Positions 1 through 6,520 of a stretch of DNA of 8,660 bases are shown piece by piece. The stretch's first letter is position 1. The number at the start of each line of letters is the position of its first letter. Source of the stretch: JBLHGN01 sp047616325 (GTDB lineage: Bacteria > Pseudomonadota > Gammaproteobacteria > Pseudomonadales > Cellvibrionaceae); the NCBI GenBank assembly GCA_047616325.1, contig JBLHGN010000151.1, forward strand, positions 1 to 8,660, written 5' to 3'. The notes below the pieces were generated by a model. The model was not told where the DNA came from, ran no database searches, and saw only the letters and a list, made by a program, of their open reading frames with translations. The position numbers and the translations under genes were made by a program.

Positions 1-201
1 CAAACTCGTGTTCTGAATAATTTTCGAATATACTTACTTGAGCAACGCGGGTCTCTCGCATGCTAAATCCTCTTGTTTTTGCTGTTTTTGTTCGCACCTT
101 AAACATAACAAATTCAAGAGGTTTTTTAACTAATATTTTCATGTATTTCAATATCTTACAAGTTTCTGGGTGGGCACTAGTTAGAGCCGAAGGGCGTGAT
201 A
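1..201. other. Non-coding stretch upstream of the ycbL pseudogene
   Basis: I see no convincing gene here. An open frame from position 60 gives a low-complexity, non-family-like peptide and runs into the ycbL reading frame. No clear sigma-70 promoter can be named; TTGAGC at 38-43 has only a poor -10 partner. The last 40 bases (145-184) resemble one arm of the palindromic element found at 2168-2341. An AGGG at about 190-193 is the likely ribosome binding site of the ycbL start codon at 202. Confidence 0.5.
145..184 (+). repeat. Degenerate half copy of the palindromic element
   Basis: TGGGTGGGCACTAGTTAG at 167-184 matches the right arm of the 2168-2341 element (TGGGTGGGCACCAGCTAG at 2324-2341) with two C/T differences. 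The second conserved box of that arm, ATTTCAAT, is also present upstream at 145-152 (2293-2300 in the full element), with about 9 bases fewer between the boxes. The hairpin-forming CGCTCGCGAAGCG between the boxes of the full copy is missing. The copy ends 18 bp before the ycbL start codon, so it lies in that gene's leader. Confidence 0.5.
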
Positions 202-846
202 ATGAAATACCGAATTGTCCCTGTGACACCGTACCAGCAAAATTGCACCCTTGTGTGGTGCGAGCGCACTAGTGAAGCCTCATTCATTGATCCAGGCGGT
301 GAAGTTGACCGTTTGCTGGAGGTGGCTTAGTAAGAGGGTGTAACGCTTAGCAAAATTCTTTTGACTCATGGTCATATGGATCACGTGGGCGGTGTGGTCG
401 AGATGAGTGCGTCTAGAGGCATGCCTATAGAGGGGCCGCATCAAGACGACCGCTTTTGGATAGAGCTACTGCGTTCGCAAGCGCAAATGATGGGTTTTGC
501 GCCATCGGCGCCCTTTGAACCCAATCGCTGGCTGGCTGAGTGCGACGAGGTCGCTCTTGGGGGTTTACGCTTTAAGGTGCATCACTGCCCCGCTCCTACG
601 CCAGGGCACGTGATGTTTTTTGAGCTTGTGTCCAACATGGCATTTGTTTGTGACGTGTTATTTAAAGGATCTATAGGTAGAACTGATTTTCCTCGCGGCG
701 ATTACGCGACATTGGTTCGATCTATTCGAGAAAAATTGTGGCCGCTGGGAGATCGCGTTGTTATTGTTCCTGGGCATGGTCCGCTATCTACATTTGGCGA
801 AGAGCGGCTACATAACCCGTTTGTCGCCGATTCACGTAAGGCTTAA
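202..846 (+). pseudogene. ycbL: YcbL/glyoxalase II-like metallo-beta-lactamase fold hydrolase, inactivated by two tandem stops
   Basis: Read from ATG 202 this is a colinear, 214-codon YcbL-type gene, the same length as the E. coli protein (about 215 aa), with no frameshift. The N-terminus (MKYRIVPVTPYQQNC, FIDPGG), the first metal motif THGHMDH (codons 54-60), GRTDFPRGD and the C-terminal PGHGPLSTFGEERLHNPF are all family hallmarks. Codons 43 and 44 (328-333) are TAG TAA, in frame, where homologues have two ordinary residues before the EGVTLSKILLTHGH strand. The second metal motif, normally HCPGHTPGH, reads HCPAPTPGH, so the metal-ligand His is lost. Two usual glycines before Asp are Cys (AECD, VCDVLF). 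The rest is open, so inactivation is probably recent. A shorter protein restarting at TTG 361 would lack the first beta strands. It would have cleaved a thioester such as S-lactoylglutathione or a related substrate. Confidence 0.88.
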
Positions 847-855
847 GGAGAATTT

Positions 856-1239
856 GTGGGCACTATAGAAGGTTTGGGGCAGGATCTGGATGAAAACTAT
901 GAGCGTTTTATTGTTGAGGCGATAGAAACAGGCTGTGTATGGGGGTTAGAAAATGGCGAAGGGTGGGCCATGTGTCCCTCCGTGGGAAGCGAGGAGATAA
1001 GTGTGATGCCCTTGTGGTCACAACCCGAATTCGCTCAAGTTCACTGTAAGGAGGAATGGGCTTCTTATAAACCAATACCTATTGCACTTGAGGAGCTACT
1101 CGATGATTGGCTTCCAGGCATGCATGGAGAGCTAGTCTTAGTCGGGATAAATTGGGATGCTGCTTTAGAGGGCGAGGAAGTTGAACCCTTGGATGTACTT
1201 GAAGACGTTGATCAGGCAGCCGAACACACTGAGTCCTGA
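856..1239 (+). CDS. DUF2750 domain protein
   Basis: This 127-residue soluble protein fits the DUF2750 family, whose function is unknown. The domain spans about residues 15-115 and shows the typical pattern: YERFIVEAIETGCVWGLE, GEGWAM, a VMPLWS strand, EEWASYKPIPIALEELLDDWLPG and LVGINW. The spaced tryptophans (29, 37, 54, 68, 85, 100) are the clearest signature. The C-terminus is very acidic. The start is GTG at 856, chosen because AAGGAG lies five bases upstream at 845-850. The gene begins 9 bp after the ycbL pseudogene stop and was probably co-transcribed with it. No signal peptide or membrane segment is seen. The family call rests on remembered motifs; nothing in the sequence indicates a biochemical role. 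Confidence 0.85.
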   Translation: MGTIEGLGQDLDENYERFIVEAIETGCVWGLENGEGWAMCPSVGSEEISVMPLWSQPEFAQVHCKEEWASYKPIPIALEELLDDWLPGMHGELVLVGINWDAALEGEEVEPLDVLEDVDQAAEHTES

Positions 1240-1247
1240 AAACCTAG

Positions 1248-1264
1248 GCGCCACTCCGAGGCGC
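1248..1264 (-). terminator. Weak hairpin between convergent genes
   Basis: GCGCC (1248-1252) pairs with GGCGC (1260-1264) across a 7-base loop. Read on the minus strand, the hairpin is followed by TAGGTTTT, which suits the thioredoxin-like gene ending at 1294. On the plus strand there is no T run. The stem is short, so this is a tentative call. Confidence 0.35.
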
Positions 1265-1293
1265 GGGAAATTGAACTTAAGCCAGTAGGCAGG

Positions 1294-1803
1294 TTATTTT
1301 GTCGACAGTGCATTTATCACGCTGGCAACCACTTGCTCTGAGCTTTCTCCAGGCTGACGTTGGTAGAGTATTTTGTTATTTGGGCCTACAACAAACACGC
1401 CGGGTGTACCTTTGACGCCGTATTTTACCGCAATGTTGTCGGCGTGCAGTGTGAGTGGTAGGTCAATGGAATTGTTGGCTAGATAGGCGGCGGGGTCGCC
1501 GTCTTCCCATATATTCATTGCAACAAACTTTACCTTTTGGTGATCTGCGGCGGCATAGACTGAACTGAGCTTTGGCAGCAGTTCGCGGCAGTAACTGCAC
1601 CAACTTGCCCAAAAAATGGCCACAACCTTTTGCCCACTGCCCGTTTCATGGTAAAGCGATAACTGTCTTCCATCGGTCAGGCCTACCACCCAGTTAGGCG
1701 CTTGGGGAGATTCTTCCGATGAGACAACCCAAGAGCCACAAATTATGGCCAAGGTGCTAAAGATAAGCAGAGATAGCCTTGTTATCTGGCGGGGGGTGGT
1801 CAT
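1294..1803 (-). CDS. Exported TlpA-like thioredoxin-fold protein
   Basis: 169 residues. The N-terminus has Arg residues (5, 9) followed by a hydrophobic stretch (about 10-28, LSLLIFSTLAIICGSWVV), which is a signal anchor or signal peptide, so the protein should act in the periplasm. The thioredoxin fold follows: AIFWASWCSYC with the redox pair C69/C72, a mid-domain KVKFVAMNIWED strand and the cis-proline motif GTPG (P134) before VFVVGPNN. Length and layout match TlpA/ResA/DsbE-like thiol-disulfide reductases that feed electrons to cytochrome c maturation or to damaged periplasmic thiols. No cytochrome maturation genes are nearby, so the partner is unknown. The ATG start at 1803 has a GAGGT about 10 bases upstream. 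It is convergent with the DUF2750 gene. Confidence 0.87.
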   Translation of the reverse strand: MTTPRQITRLSLLIFSTLAIICGSWVVSSEESPQAPNWVVGLTDGRQLSLYHETGSGQKVVAIFWASWCSYCRELLPKLSSVYAAADHQKVKFVAMNIWEDGDPAAYLANNSIDLPLTLHADNIAVKYGVKGTPGVFVVGPNNKILYQRQPGESSEQVVASVINALSTK

Positions 1804-2167
1804 GCTGGGCGAGACCTCGTGTTTTTTGATGGCGTTTAATGTCGAAGCCTAAAGACGGGGCTTTTTCCAAGGCTTACAAACCGGTTTTTCCCGCTAAGAT
1901 TAGTCGTTAGTCTTCACTGTATAGGCATTGTGTTGGCGTCTGTGTCAGTTTGCAATGTCTTATAGATTCAAAGTGGAGTCAAAGGTTCCAGATGATTTTG
2001 GTTGTTGCCTGTCTAGAAAATTTGCACGAACGCCGTCAGATGGAGGTGGCGCACAAAACCGATGACTACAAGTCAATGATTTTGAGAGCAATAAAAATTG
2101 CGCTTTTGTTAGCGACACCATGAAAAGCCTAGGATGCGCGTTTCTGCTGAAGCGGCATCCATGCGGA
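1804..2167. other. Gene-poor region between the thioredoxin-like gene and the palindromic element
   Basis: No recognisable gene. The best open frame is a 43-codon one on the plus strand, ATG 1992 to TGA 2123, with AAAGG six bases before the ATG; its product (starts MILVVACLENLHERRQ) matches nothing I know and may be chance or gene debris. An imperfect hairpin lies at 2132-2160 (GGATGCGC against GCGGCATCC, one bulge). The promoter of the thioredoxin-like gene must lie near 1810-1880 on the minus strand but I cannot place it with confidence. Confidence 0.4.
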
Positions 2168-2341
2168 AGCTAGTTAGTGCCCATCCATAAATAGGGCTCT
2201 ACTGCCGTGCAATTGAAAGGGCCATCTTCACACCCCTAGATGTAGTTGTTTGCAATAAGCAAACGCCTGTATCTTGTGACGCAAATCTGTCCATTTCAAT
2301 TTCCGCTCGCGAAGCGCCATTTATGGGTGGGCACCAGCTAG
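2168..2341. mobile_element. ~174 bp imperfect palindrome, MITE or REPIN-like element
   Basis: Outer arms 2171-2192 and 2319-2340 are inverted repeats matching at 19 of 22 positions (TAGYTRGTGCCCAYCCATAAAT). Moving inward, a second box, AATTGAAA at 2211-2218, is mirrored by TTTCAATT at 2294-2301, and the 43-base inner halves (2211-2253 and 2259-2301) match at 29 of 43 positions without a gap. The centre is a perfect hairpin, GTTTGC-AATAA-GCAAAC (2248-2264). The right half also carries a REP-like hairpin CGCTCGCGAAGCG (2304-2316). There is no transposase gene. Both edges read AGCTAG, and I see no certain target duplication. The symmetry suggests a non-autonomous element mobilised in trans, but its family is not recognised. 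Confidence 0.65.
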
Positions 2342-2500
2342 AAATCTTAACCTACCCGCTTGGCGATTGTCATATATGGGGCTTAATTGCTCATCAAAAT
2401 CTGCATGGCCGTGGGCTTTTCACTAATACCAAAGCCCTTGTTTGGGCTGTAGTGTGCGTCTCCAACTGCAAGAAATAGGGCATTTACCCTGTCGCTACGA
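2342..2500. other. Non-coding stretch before the parC promoter
   Basis: No gene is convincing. A minus-strand open frame from TTG 2583 to a TAA at 2383 (66 codons) overlaps the parC start; its C-terminal part reads protein-like (GINRSDRVNALFLAVGD) but I do not recognise it, and it lacks a good start. Three segments can pair alternately: GGGCTTT (2413-2419) with AAAGCCC (2431-2437), or AGCCC (2433-2437) with GGGCT (2444-2448). Confidence 0.35.
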
Positions 2501-2529
2501 TTGATGCCAAAAGGTGCTTCTGTTATAAC
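2501..2529 (+). promoter_or_regulatory. Sigma-70 promoter with extended -10 for parC
   Basis: TTGATG at 2501-2506 as -35, a 17-base spacer and TATAAC at 2524-2529 as -10, preceded by TGT (2521-2523), which gives the extended -10 TGN form. Transcription would start near 2536 and leave a leader of about 24 bases before the parC ATG. Confidence 0.6.
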
Positions 2530-2559
2530 AGCGGCCACAGTATTAACAGATGCACGTAT

Positions 2560-4809
2560 ATGACCACTCCAATGTATCCGCAAGACGCCGACGAAGTAAT
2601 TCCCCTAAAACAGTTTACTGAAAAAGCCTACTTGGATTATTCCATGTATGTGATTTTAGACCGTGCTTTACCGCATATAGGTGATGGGCTCAAACCCGTG
2701 CAGCGCCGTATTATTTACGCCATGAGCGAACTTGGCCTTAAAGCAACGGCCAAGTATAAAAAATCGGCACGCACCGTTGGTGACGTCATCGGTAAATACC
2801 ATCCCCACGGTGACAGCGCCTCCTACGAAGCTATGGTGCTTATGGCGCAGCCATTCTCCTACCGCTATCCGCTGGTTGATGGGCAGGGGAACTGGGGCTC
2901 GCAGGATGACCCCAAATCTTTCGCCGCAATGCGTTATACCGAATCGCGTCTCAGTGCTTTTACCGAGGTATTGTTAAGCGAGTTATCCCAGGGCACGGTT
3001 GAATGGCAGCCTAACTTCGATGGAACGCTAGATGAGCCCAAGGTTCTCCCCGCCCGGGTGCCCAATGTGCTGCTCAATGGAACTACTGGTATCGCCGTAG
3101 GTATGGCAACCGATATTCCGCCTCACAATTTGCGCGAGGTGGTCAGCGCCACGGTGTATTTGTTGGAAAACCCAGATGCCACCACAGAGGACCTGTGCGA
3201 ATTCGTTATCGCACCCGATATGCCCACCGAAGCAGAGATCATTACTCCGAGAAGTGAGTTATTGGGGGTGTATAAAACGGGTCGAGGCTCACTGAAAATG
3301 CGCGCCATCTGGGGGAGAGAGGAGGGCGATATTATTATTCATGCGCTCCCACACCAGGTGAGTGGTGCCAAAATATTGGAGCAAATCGCGGCCCAGCTCC
3401 AAGCTAAAAAATTGCCCATGGTGGCAGACTTGCGGGATGAGTCGGATCACGAAAATCCGACACGGCTGGTTATCGTGTTGCGCTCGAACCGGGTAGACGC
3501 CGAGGTGCTAATGAACCACCTGTTCGCCACCACAGATCTTGAGAAAAGTTACCGAGTTAATCTTAATGTCATTGGTATAGACGGCAAGCCCGCCGTAAAG
3601 TCGCTCGCTAAGATTTTAGGCGAGTGGCTGAGCTTTAGGTTAGTGACAGTGCGCAGGCGTTTGCAGTATCGACTCGACTGGGTAACTCGTAGATTGCACC
3701 TTCTCGATGCGGCGCTTCTTGCCTATCTTAACTTGGATGAGGTTATCCATATTATTCGTACGGAAGAGAAGCCCAAGGCCACATTGATAGCGAGGTTTGC
3801 ACTTTCCGAAGAGCAGGCAAATTATATTCTAGATACTCGATTGCGCCAATTAGCTCGCCTCGAAGAGATGAAAATTCGCGGTGAACAAGATAGCTTAAAT
3901 AAGGAAAAAAATGGTCTAGAAACAACACTGGGCTCGGCCCGCCGATTAAAGTCCTTAATAAAAAAAGAGCTTCTTGAGGCCGCCAAAGAATATGGTGACG
4001 ATCGTCGCTCTCCTTTAGTTTTACCTCGCAGCGAGGCGCAGGCCTATAGCGAAACTGATTTGCTGTCTAGCGATCCCGTGACTGTAGTGTTGTCTGAAAA
4101 AGGATGGGTGCGATCGGCAAAAGGCCATGAAATAGATCCACGATCGCTTAGCTATAAATCCGGCGATGAATTTCATCTCGCGGTTAAGGGTAAAAGCAAT
4201 CAAAATGCAATTATTTTGGATTCCACTGGGCGAAGTTACGCATTGGCGGTACATTCGTTGCCATCGGCACGGGGTCAGGGAGAACCTGTCACCAGTCGGC
4301 TTAATCCTCCCAGTGGGGCGACGTTTCAAGGTCTTTTGATCGGCGACAACAACAAGAAAGTGCTGCTCGCTTCTGATGCCGGTTATGGTTTTATAAGCCG
4401 TTTAGAAGATATGCACACTAAAAATAAGGCCGGTAAGGCCCTACTTAACTTGCCCGCTGGCGGGCGTGTTTTGCCGCCAGTGCTTATCGAGGGCGAAAAT
4501 GCTAGGTGGTTGGCGGCTATAACCAACGAAGGTCGCATGCTTGTTTTTCCTGTCGGTGAACTTCCTGAGTTGGCGCGTGGCAAGGGCAACAAAATAATTA
4601 ATATCCCTTCGGCGCGGGTGCAGTCGCGGGAAGAATTTGTGATTGCTGTTTGTTTGGTGGCGGAAAATCAGGCCATAAAAATCATTTCAGGCAAGCGTCA
4701 CCTGAGCCTTAAATTTAAAGATCTGGAACATTATTTTGGTGAAAGAGGCCGTCGCGGTAACAAATTGCCCAGAGGTTTTCAAAAAGTAGACGGAGTTTTG
4801 GTTGATTAA
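2560..4809 (+). CDS. parC: DNA topoisomerase IV subunit A (ParC)
   Basis: 749 residues, matching the usual 750 or so for gammaproteobacterial ParC. ParC is the breakage-reunion subunit that pairs with the ParE ATPase to decatenate sister chromosomes. Visible landmarks are the winged-helix CAP region with GKYHPHGDSASYEAM (residues 78-92), the catalytic tyrosine Y126 in AAMRYTESRLS, the tower region with NGTTGIAVGMATDIPPHNL, the coiled coil around LRQLARLEEMKIRGEQ, and a C-terminal pinwheel domain with SAKGHEID, GKGNKIINIPS and GERGRRG (727-733). The residues equivalent to E. coli S80 and E84 are the wild-type S86 and E90, so no common quinolone-resistance change is present. ATG 2560 is the first start after an in-frame stop at 2476-2478; the ribosome binding site is weak. 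It ends TAA TAG. parE is not adjacent, and the gene seems monocistronic behind its own promoter. Confidence 0.97.
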   Translation: MTTPMYPQDADEVIPLKQFTEKAYLDYSMYVILDRALPHIGDGLKPVQRRIIYAMSELGLKATAKYKKSARTVGDVIGKYHPHGDSASYEAMVLMAQPFSYRYPLVDGQGNWGSQDDPKSFAAMRYTESRLSAFTEVLLSELSQGTVEWQPNFDGTLDEPKVLPARVPNVLLNGTTGIAVGMATDIPPHNLREVVSATVYLLENPDATTEDLCEFVIAPDMPTEAEIITPRSELLGVYKTGRGSLKMRAIWGREEGDIIIHALPHQVSGAKILEQIAAQLQAKKLPMVADLRDESDHENPTRLVIVLRSNRVDAEVLMNHLFATTDLEKSYRVNLNVIGIDGKPAVKSLAKILGEWLSFRLVTVRRRLQYRLDWVTRRLHLLDAALLAYLNLDEVIHIIRTEEKPKATLIARFALSEEQANYILDTRLRQLARLEEMKIRGEQDSLNKEKNGLETTLGSARRLKSLIKKELLEAAKEYGDDRRSPLVLPRSEAQAYSETDLLSSDPVTVVLSEKGWVRSAKGHEIDPRSLSYKSGDEFHLAVKGKSNQNAIILDSTGRSYALAVHSLPSARGQGEPVTSRLNPPSGATFQGLLIGDNNKKVLLASDAGYGFISRLEDMHTKNKAGKALLNLPAGGRVLPPVLIEGENARWLAAITNEGRMLVFPVGELPELARGKGNKIINIPSARVQSREEFVIAVCLVAENQAIKIISGKRHLSLKFKDLEHYFGERGRRGNKLPRGFQKVDGVLVD

Positions 4810-5238
4810 TAGATAAATGATATATAAATTTTATTCTTTAGTGCTTTTTGTTAAGTAATTCCTTGAATAAATGTCTTGCTGGTGACAGAATTCTTAAAAG
4901 TTGCTCTTCTGTCGATATGACATGGCTGATTAAGTAACCACTGTGTGAATTTAAGCTGTTTAAATTAAGCGTCCGAGGGTTTTTTAGCTGAATCCTCCGA
5001 TGTTGAGTAGTTTTTGTTAGTCATTCAAATGAAGTGCCTTATATGAAGTGTGTAAGAAGTATGGCTGGCGATTAACTTGGGGTTAGTTGGCGTTTTTTAA
5101 AAAGTAGAAAACAATAGCGAACGCCTGCTGAAAGTTATAGAAACAAAATTGAGTCTAATATTTGAGCTTAATGTCTGGCCCTGGTTAGGGTGTATTGCTG
5201 GCCGATTTGGCCTGCACTGAAAATAAAGTGGGGTGGTA
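4810..5238. other. AT-rich intergenic region between parC and the PilZ gene
   Basis: About 430 bases without a gene, tRNA or clear terminator. The only structure of note is a perfect 6-base inverted repeat, GGCGTT (5089-5094) with AACGCC (5120-5125), around an A/T-rich interior. TAATAT near 5157 could be a -10 for the PilZ gene, but no good -35 fits. The gene's ribosome binding site, GGGGTGG, lies just before the start. Confidence 0.4.
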
Positions 5239-5493
5239 ATGTCCGGATACAGAAAACATGGACGAACACTAGTCAACTATTCAGTAAAATTGACGCACGA
5301 TCAATGGGGTGAAATAGAGGCGCAAACACGAGACATTTCGGAATCTGGAGTGTTTGTTTGTTGTGCGTCACTGCCTAAGACCGTTTCAGTCGGCGATGCT
5401 TTTCACGCAAAGTTGTGGGAAGATAATCCGCAATCATCCGTATTGACTGTTGTCCGCCTCGCCGCTGACGGTGTGGGTCTCGAGTATGCCTAA
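5239..5493 (+). CDS. Single-domain PilZ protein (probable c-di-GMP receptor)
   Basis: 84 residues from ATG 5239, essentially one PilZ domain. Both halves of the c-di-GMP binding signature are present: RKHGR (R5 and R9, the RxxxR loop) and DISESG (D32, S34, G37, the DxSxxG strand). The rest is the expected beta barrel, ending in LTVVRLAADGVGLEY. ATG 5239 is preferred to the upstream in-frame GTG 5233 because GGGGTGG stands directly ahead of it and because remembered homologues begin with a short MSxYRKHGR. The protein is cytosolic and has no output domain, so it should work by binding a partner when c-di-GMP is present. The partner cannot be told from the context, since the gene stands alone between parC and a convergent bax-like gene. 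CC at 41-42 (VCCAS) is unremarkable. Confidence 0.88.
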   Translation: MSGYRKHGRTLVNYSVKLTHDQWGEIEAQTRDISESGVFVCCASLPKTVSVGDAFHAKLWEDNPQSSVLTVVRLAADGVGLEYA

Positions 5494-5499
5494 TTGAGC

Positions 5500-5528
5500 T
5501 TGCTTAAGATTAAATTAATCTTAAGCAA
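5500..5528 (+). terminator. Palindrome after the PilZ gene, possible terminator
   Basis: A perfect inverted repeat with 14-base arms (TTGCTTAAGATTAA and its complement) around one central base, starting 7 bases after the stop codon. On the plus strand it is followed by TTGATTTAATAG, a modest T-rich tail. The stem is AT-rich, so it would be a weak terminator; an operator is the alternative. Confidence 0.5.
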
Positions 5529-5626
5529 TTGATTTAATAGCGTTAACTCGCAATGACACTTTTGGTGTGGCTTTGCTCTATCTGTGGCATGTTATTAGTC
5601 CGGCGCCTTGTGATGGATTTGGTTTT

Positions 5627-5658
5627 TAGCCCTCAGAATGCTTCTGCTTGTGGGGCTA
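5627..5658. other. Hairpin overlapping the stop codon of the bax-like gene
   Basis: TAGCCC (5627-5632) pairs with GGGCTA (5653-5658), with a nested CAGAA-TGC-TTCTG stem (5634-5646) inside. On the minus strand the gene's TAG stop is the first triplet of the outer stem, and the hairpin is followed by AAAAACC rather than T's. It may therefore stabilise the 3' end of the message more than end transcription. Confidence 0.4.
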
Positions 5659-6444
5659 TTCCAGCTCATTGTATTTGATCATCGACTTTAACTCTTCTAC
5701 GTAAGTTATGCCTTTTTCAGAATAATTTAATAAGCCCTCAGCGAGCAGACTCCCTACTACGGGATGGCCGTTGGCGGCGGCCTTTTGTCGAATTTCTCTC
5801 AGTGTTTGATAAGCCGGGTGAGTATTCAAGTTGCGGATGTAAGCGGCAACAGACTCAGCCGGTGTGCGAAATGCGCGTACTTCATGCCCAGCGTCTTCGG
5901 ATCTCCCCGTGGGTACCAATCCGCAACCCTTTGTGTAGCACCATTGGCCGAAGTAATTGTTGCCTTTAACGGCAAAGCGCGACGTGCCCCAGGCGGATTC
6001 GTTGGCAGCTTGTGCCAGTGCCAAGGCCTTGGGTATGCGGCGTACTCGCAGAAGTAATTCTTCCAATTGCGCCTCTTTGCTTGCTTCCACGTCCACTCCG
6101 TAAACAGAAGACAGCGTGTCAATAATATCTCGTTCATTGGTGTTAAGGGCTTTGCCGGAGCGATCCTTGGTGTGAATCGCCACTAAGATCTTGCGCTGTT
6201 TAGATGTTTTTTCGTTTTCCTGGTCGATAATTTTTGCAAAGAAATTAAAAAATGTTTGTTTTTTGTTATCGATATCAGTGATGGCTCTAAAATTTGGCGT
6301 TTTGGATGAGTGGTTTATTTTTAAAGGTGGCAGTTTCATGTGCACTGCAGTGGAGGCGTTGGTGGAGCAGTGGCTGGCCACTAGCGTTAAGACAAGAATC
6401 CCGGCCAAATAAACAATAATGACAACCGCGAGCAATGATTTCAT
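5656..6444 (-). CDS. Bax-like glucosaminidase-domain protein
   Basis: 262 residues, close to E. coli Bax (274). An N-terminal hydrophobic helix (about 4-23) anchors or exports it; the Cys at 26 follows His and does not fit a lipobox. After a variable linker and a KKQTFFNFFAKIIDQEN region (61-77), the glucosaminidase domain (about 135-255) has IPKALALAQAANESAWGTSRFA with the probable catalytic E149, then GNNYFGQWCYTKGCGLVP and a FRTPAESVAAYIRNLNTHPAY helix. The family cleaves N-acetylglucosaminyl bonds in peptidoglycan, at the periplasmic face. ATG 6444 is chosen because AAGGA stands five bases upstream; an in-frame TTG 24 bases earlier lacks support. It lies 75 bp downstream of the lambda-P-like gene on the same strand and may share its transcript, although the gap holds an inverted repeat and could hold a promoter. 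Confidence 0.87.
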   Translation of the reverse strand: MKSLLAVVIIVYLAGILVLTLVASHCSTNASTAVHMKLPPLKINHSSKTPNFRAITDIDNKKQTFFNFFAKIIDQENEKTSKQRKILVAIHTKDRSGKALNTNERDIIDTLSSVYGVDVEASKEAQLEELLLRVRRIPKALALAQAANESAWGTSRFAVKGNNYFGQWCYTKGCGLVPTGRSEDAGHEVRAFRTPAESVAAYIRNLNTHPAYQTLREIRQKAAANGHPVVGSLLAEGLLNYSEKGITYVEELKSMIKYNELE

Positions 6445-6488
6445 AGTATTCCTTGGTAAACACGACAAAGATTTTAGTGCTGTTTTCT

Positions 6489-6520
6489 AGTATCACATCA
6501 CTTTACAGCTAGGTGATACT
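6489..6520. promoter_or_regulatory. Inverted repeat between the lambda-P-like and bax-like genes
   Basis: AGTATCAC (6489-6496) and GTGATACT (6513-6520) are perfect 8-base inverted repeats 16 bases apart. They touch the last base of the lambda-P-like stop codon and lie 45-76 bases before the bax-like start. There is no T run after it on the minus strand, so an operator or an RNA hairpin in a shared message is likelier than a terminator. Confidence 0.35.

Noticed and set aside
60..272. 70-codon plus-strand open frame
   Set aside because: The product has no family character, it lacks a ribosome binding site, and it runs into the well-supported ycbL frame.
328..333. Stop-codon reassignment or selenocysteine-like readthrough
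   Set aside because: The other genes in the window end normally at TAA, TAG or TGA, two stops in a row need two events, and the reading frame has also lost a metal ligand, so decay is simpler.
2111..2192. Integron attC-like site (GTTAGCG, GTTAGTG)
   Set aside because: The boxes do not match the GTTRRRY and RYYYAAC pairing, and the palindromic symmetry of 2168-2341 explains this part better.
2383..2583. 66-codon minus-strand frame before parC
   Set aside because: It starts at a TTG without a ribosome binding site and overlaps the parC promoter and start. The peptide looks somewhat protein-like but matches no family I know, so it is kept only as a note.
4960..5000. Possible tRNA T-arm or terminator around CCGAGGG...CCTCCGA
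   Set aside because: The two halves are not complementary in the needed order and no cloverleaf can be drawn.
5700..5720. Bax-like protein as a lipoprotein
   Set aside because: The Cys at residue 26 is preceded by ASH, which does not fit the lipobox.
5764..6137. Open frames on both strands within the bax-like gene
   Set aside because: They lie inside a clearly conserved glucosaminidase domain in another frame and look like shadows.
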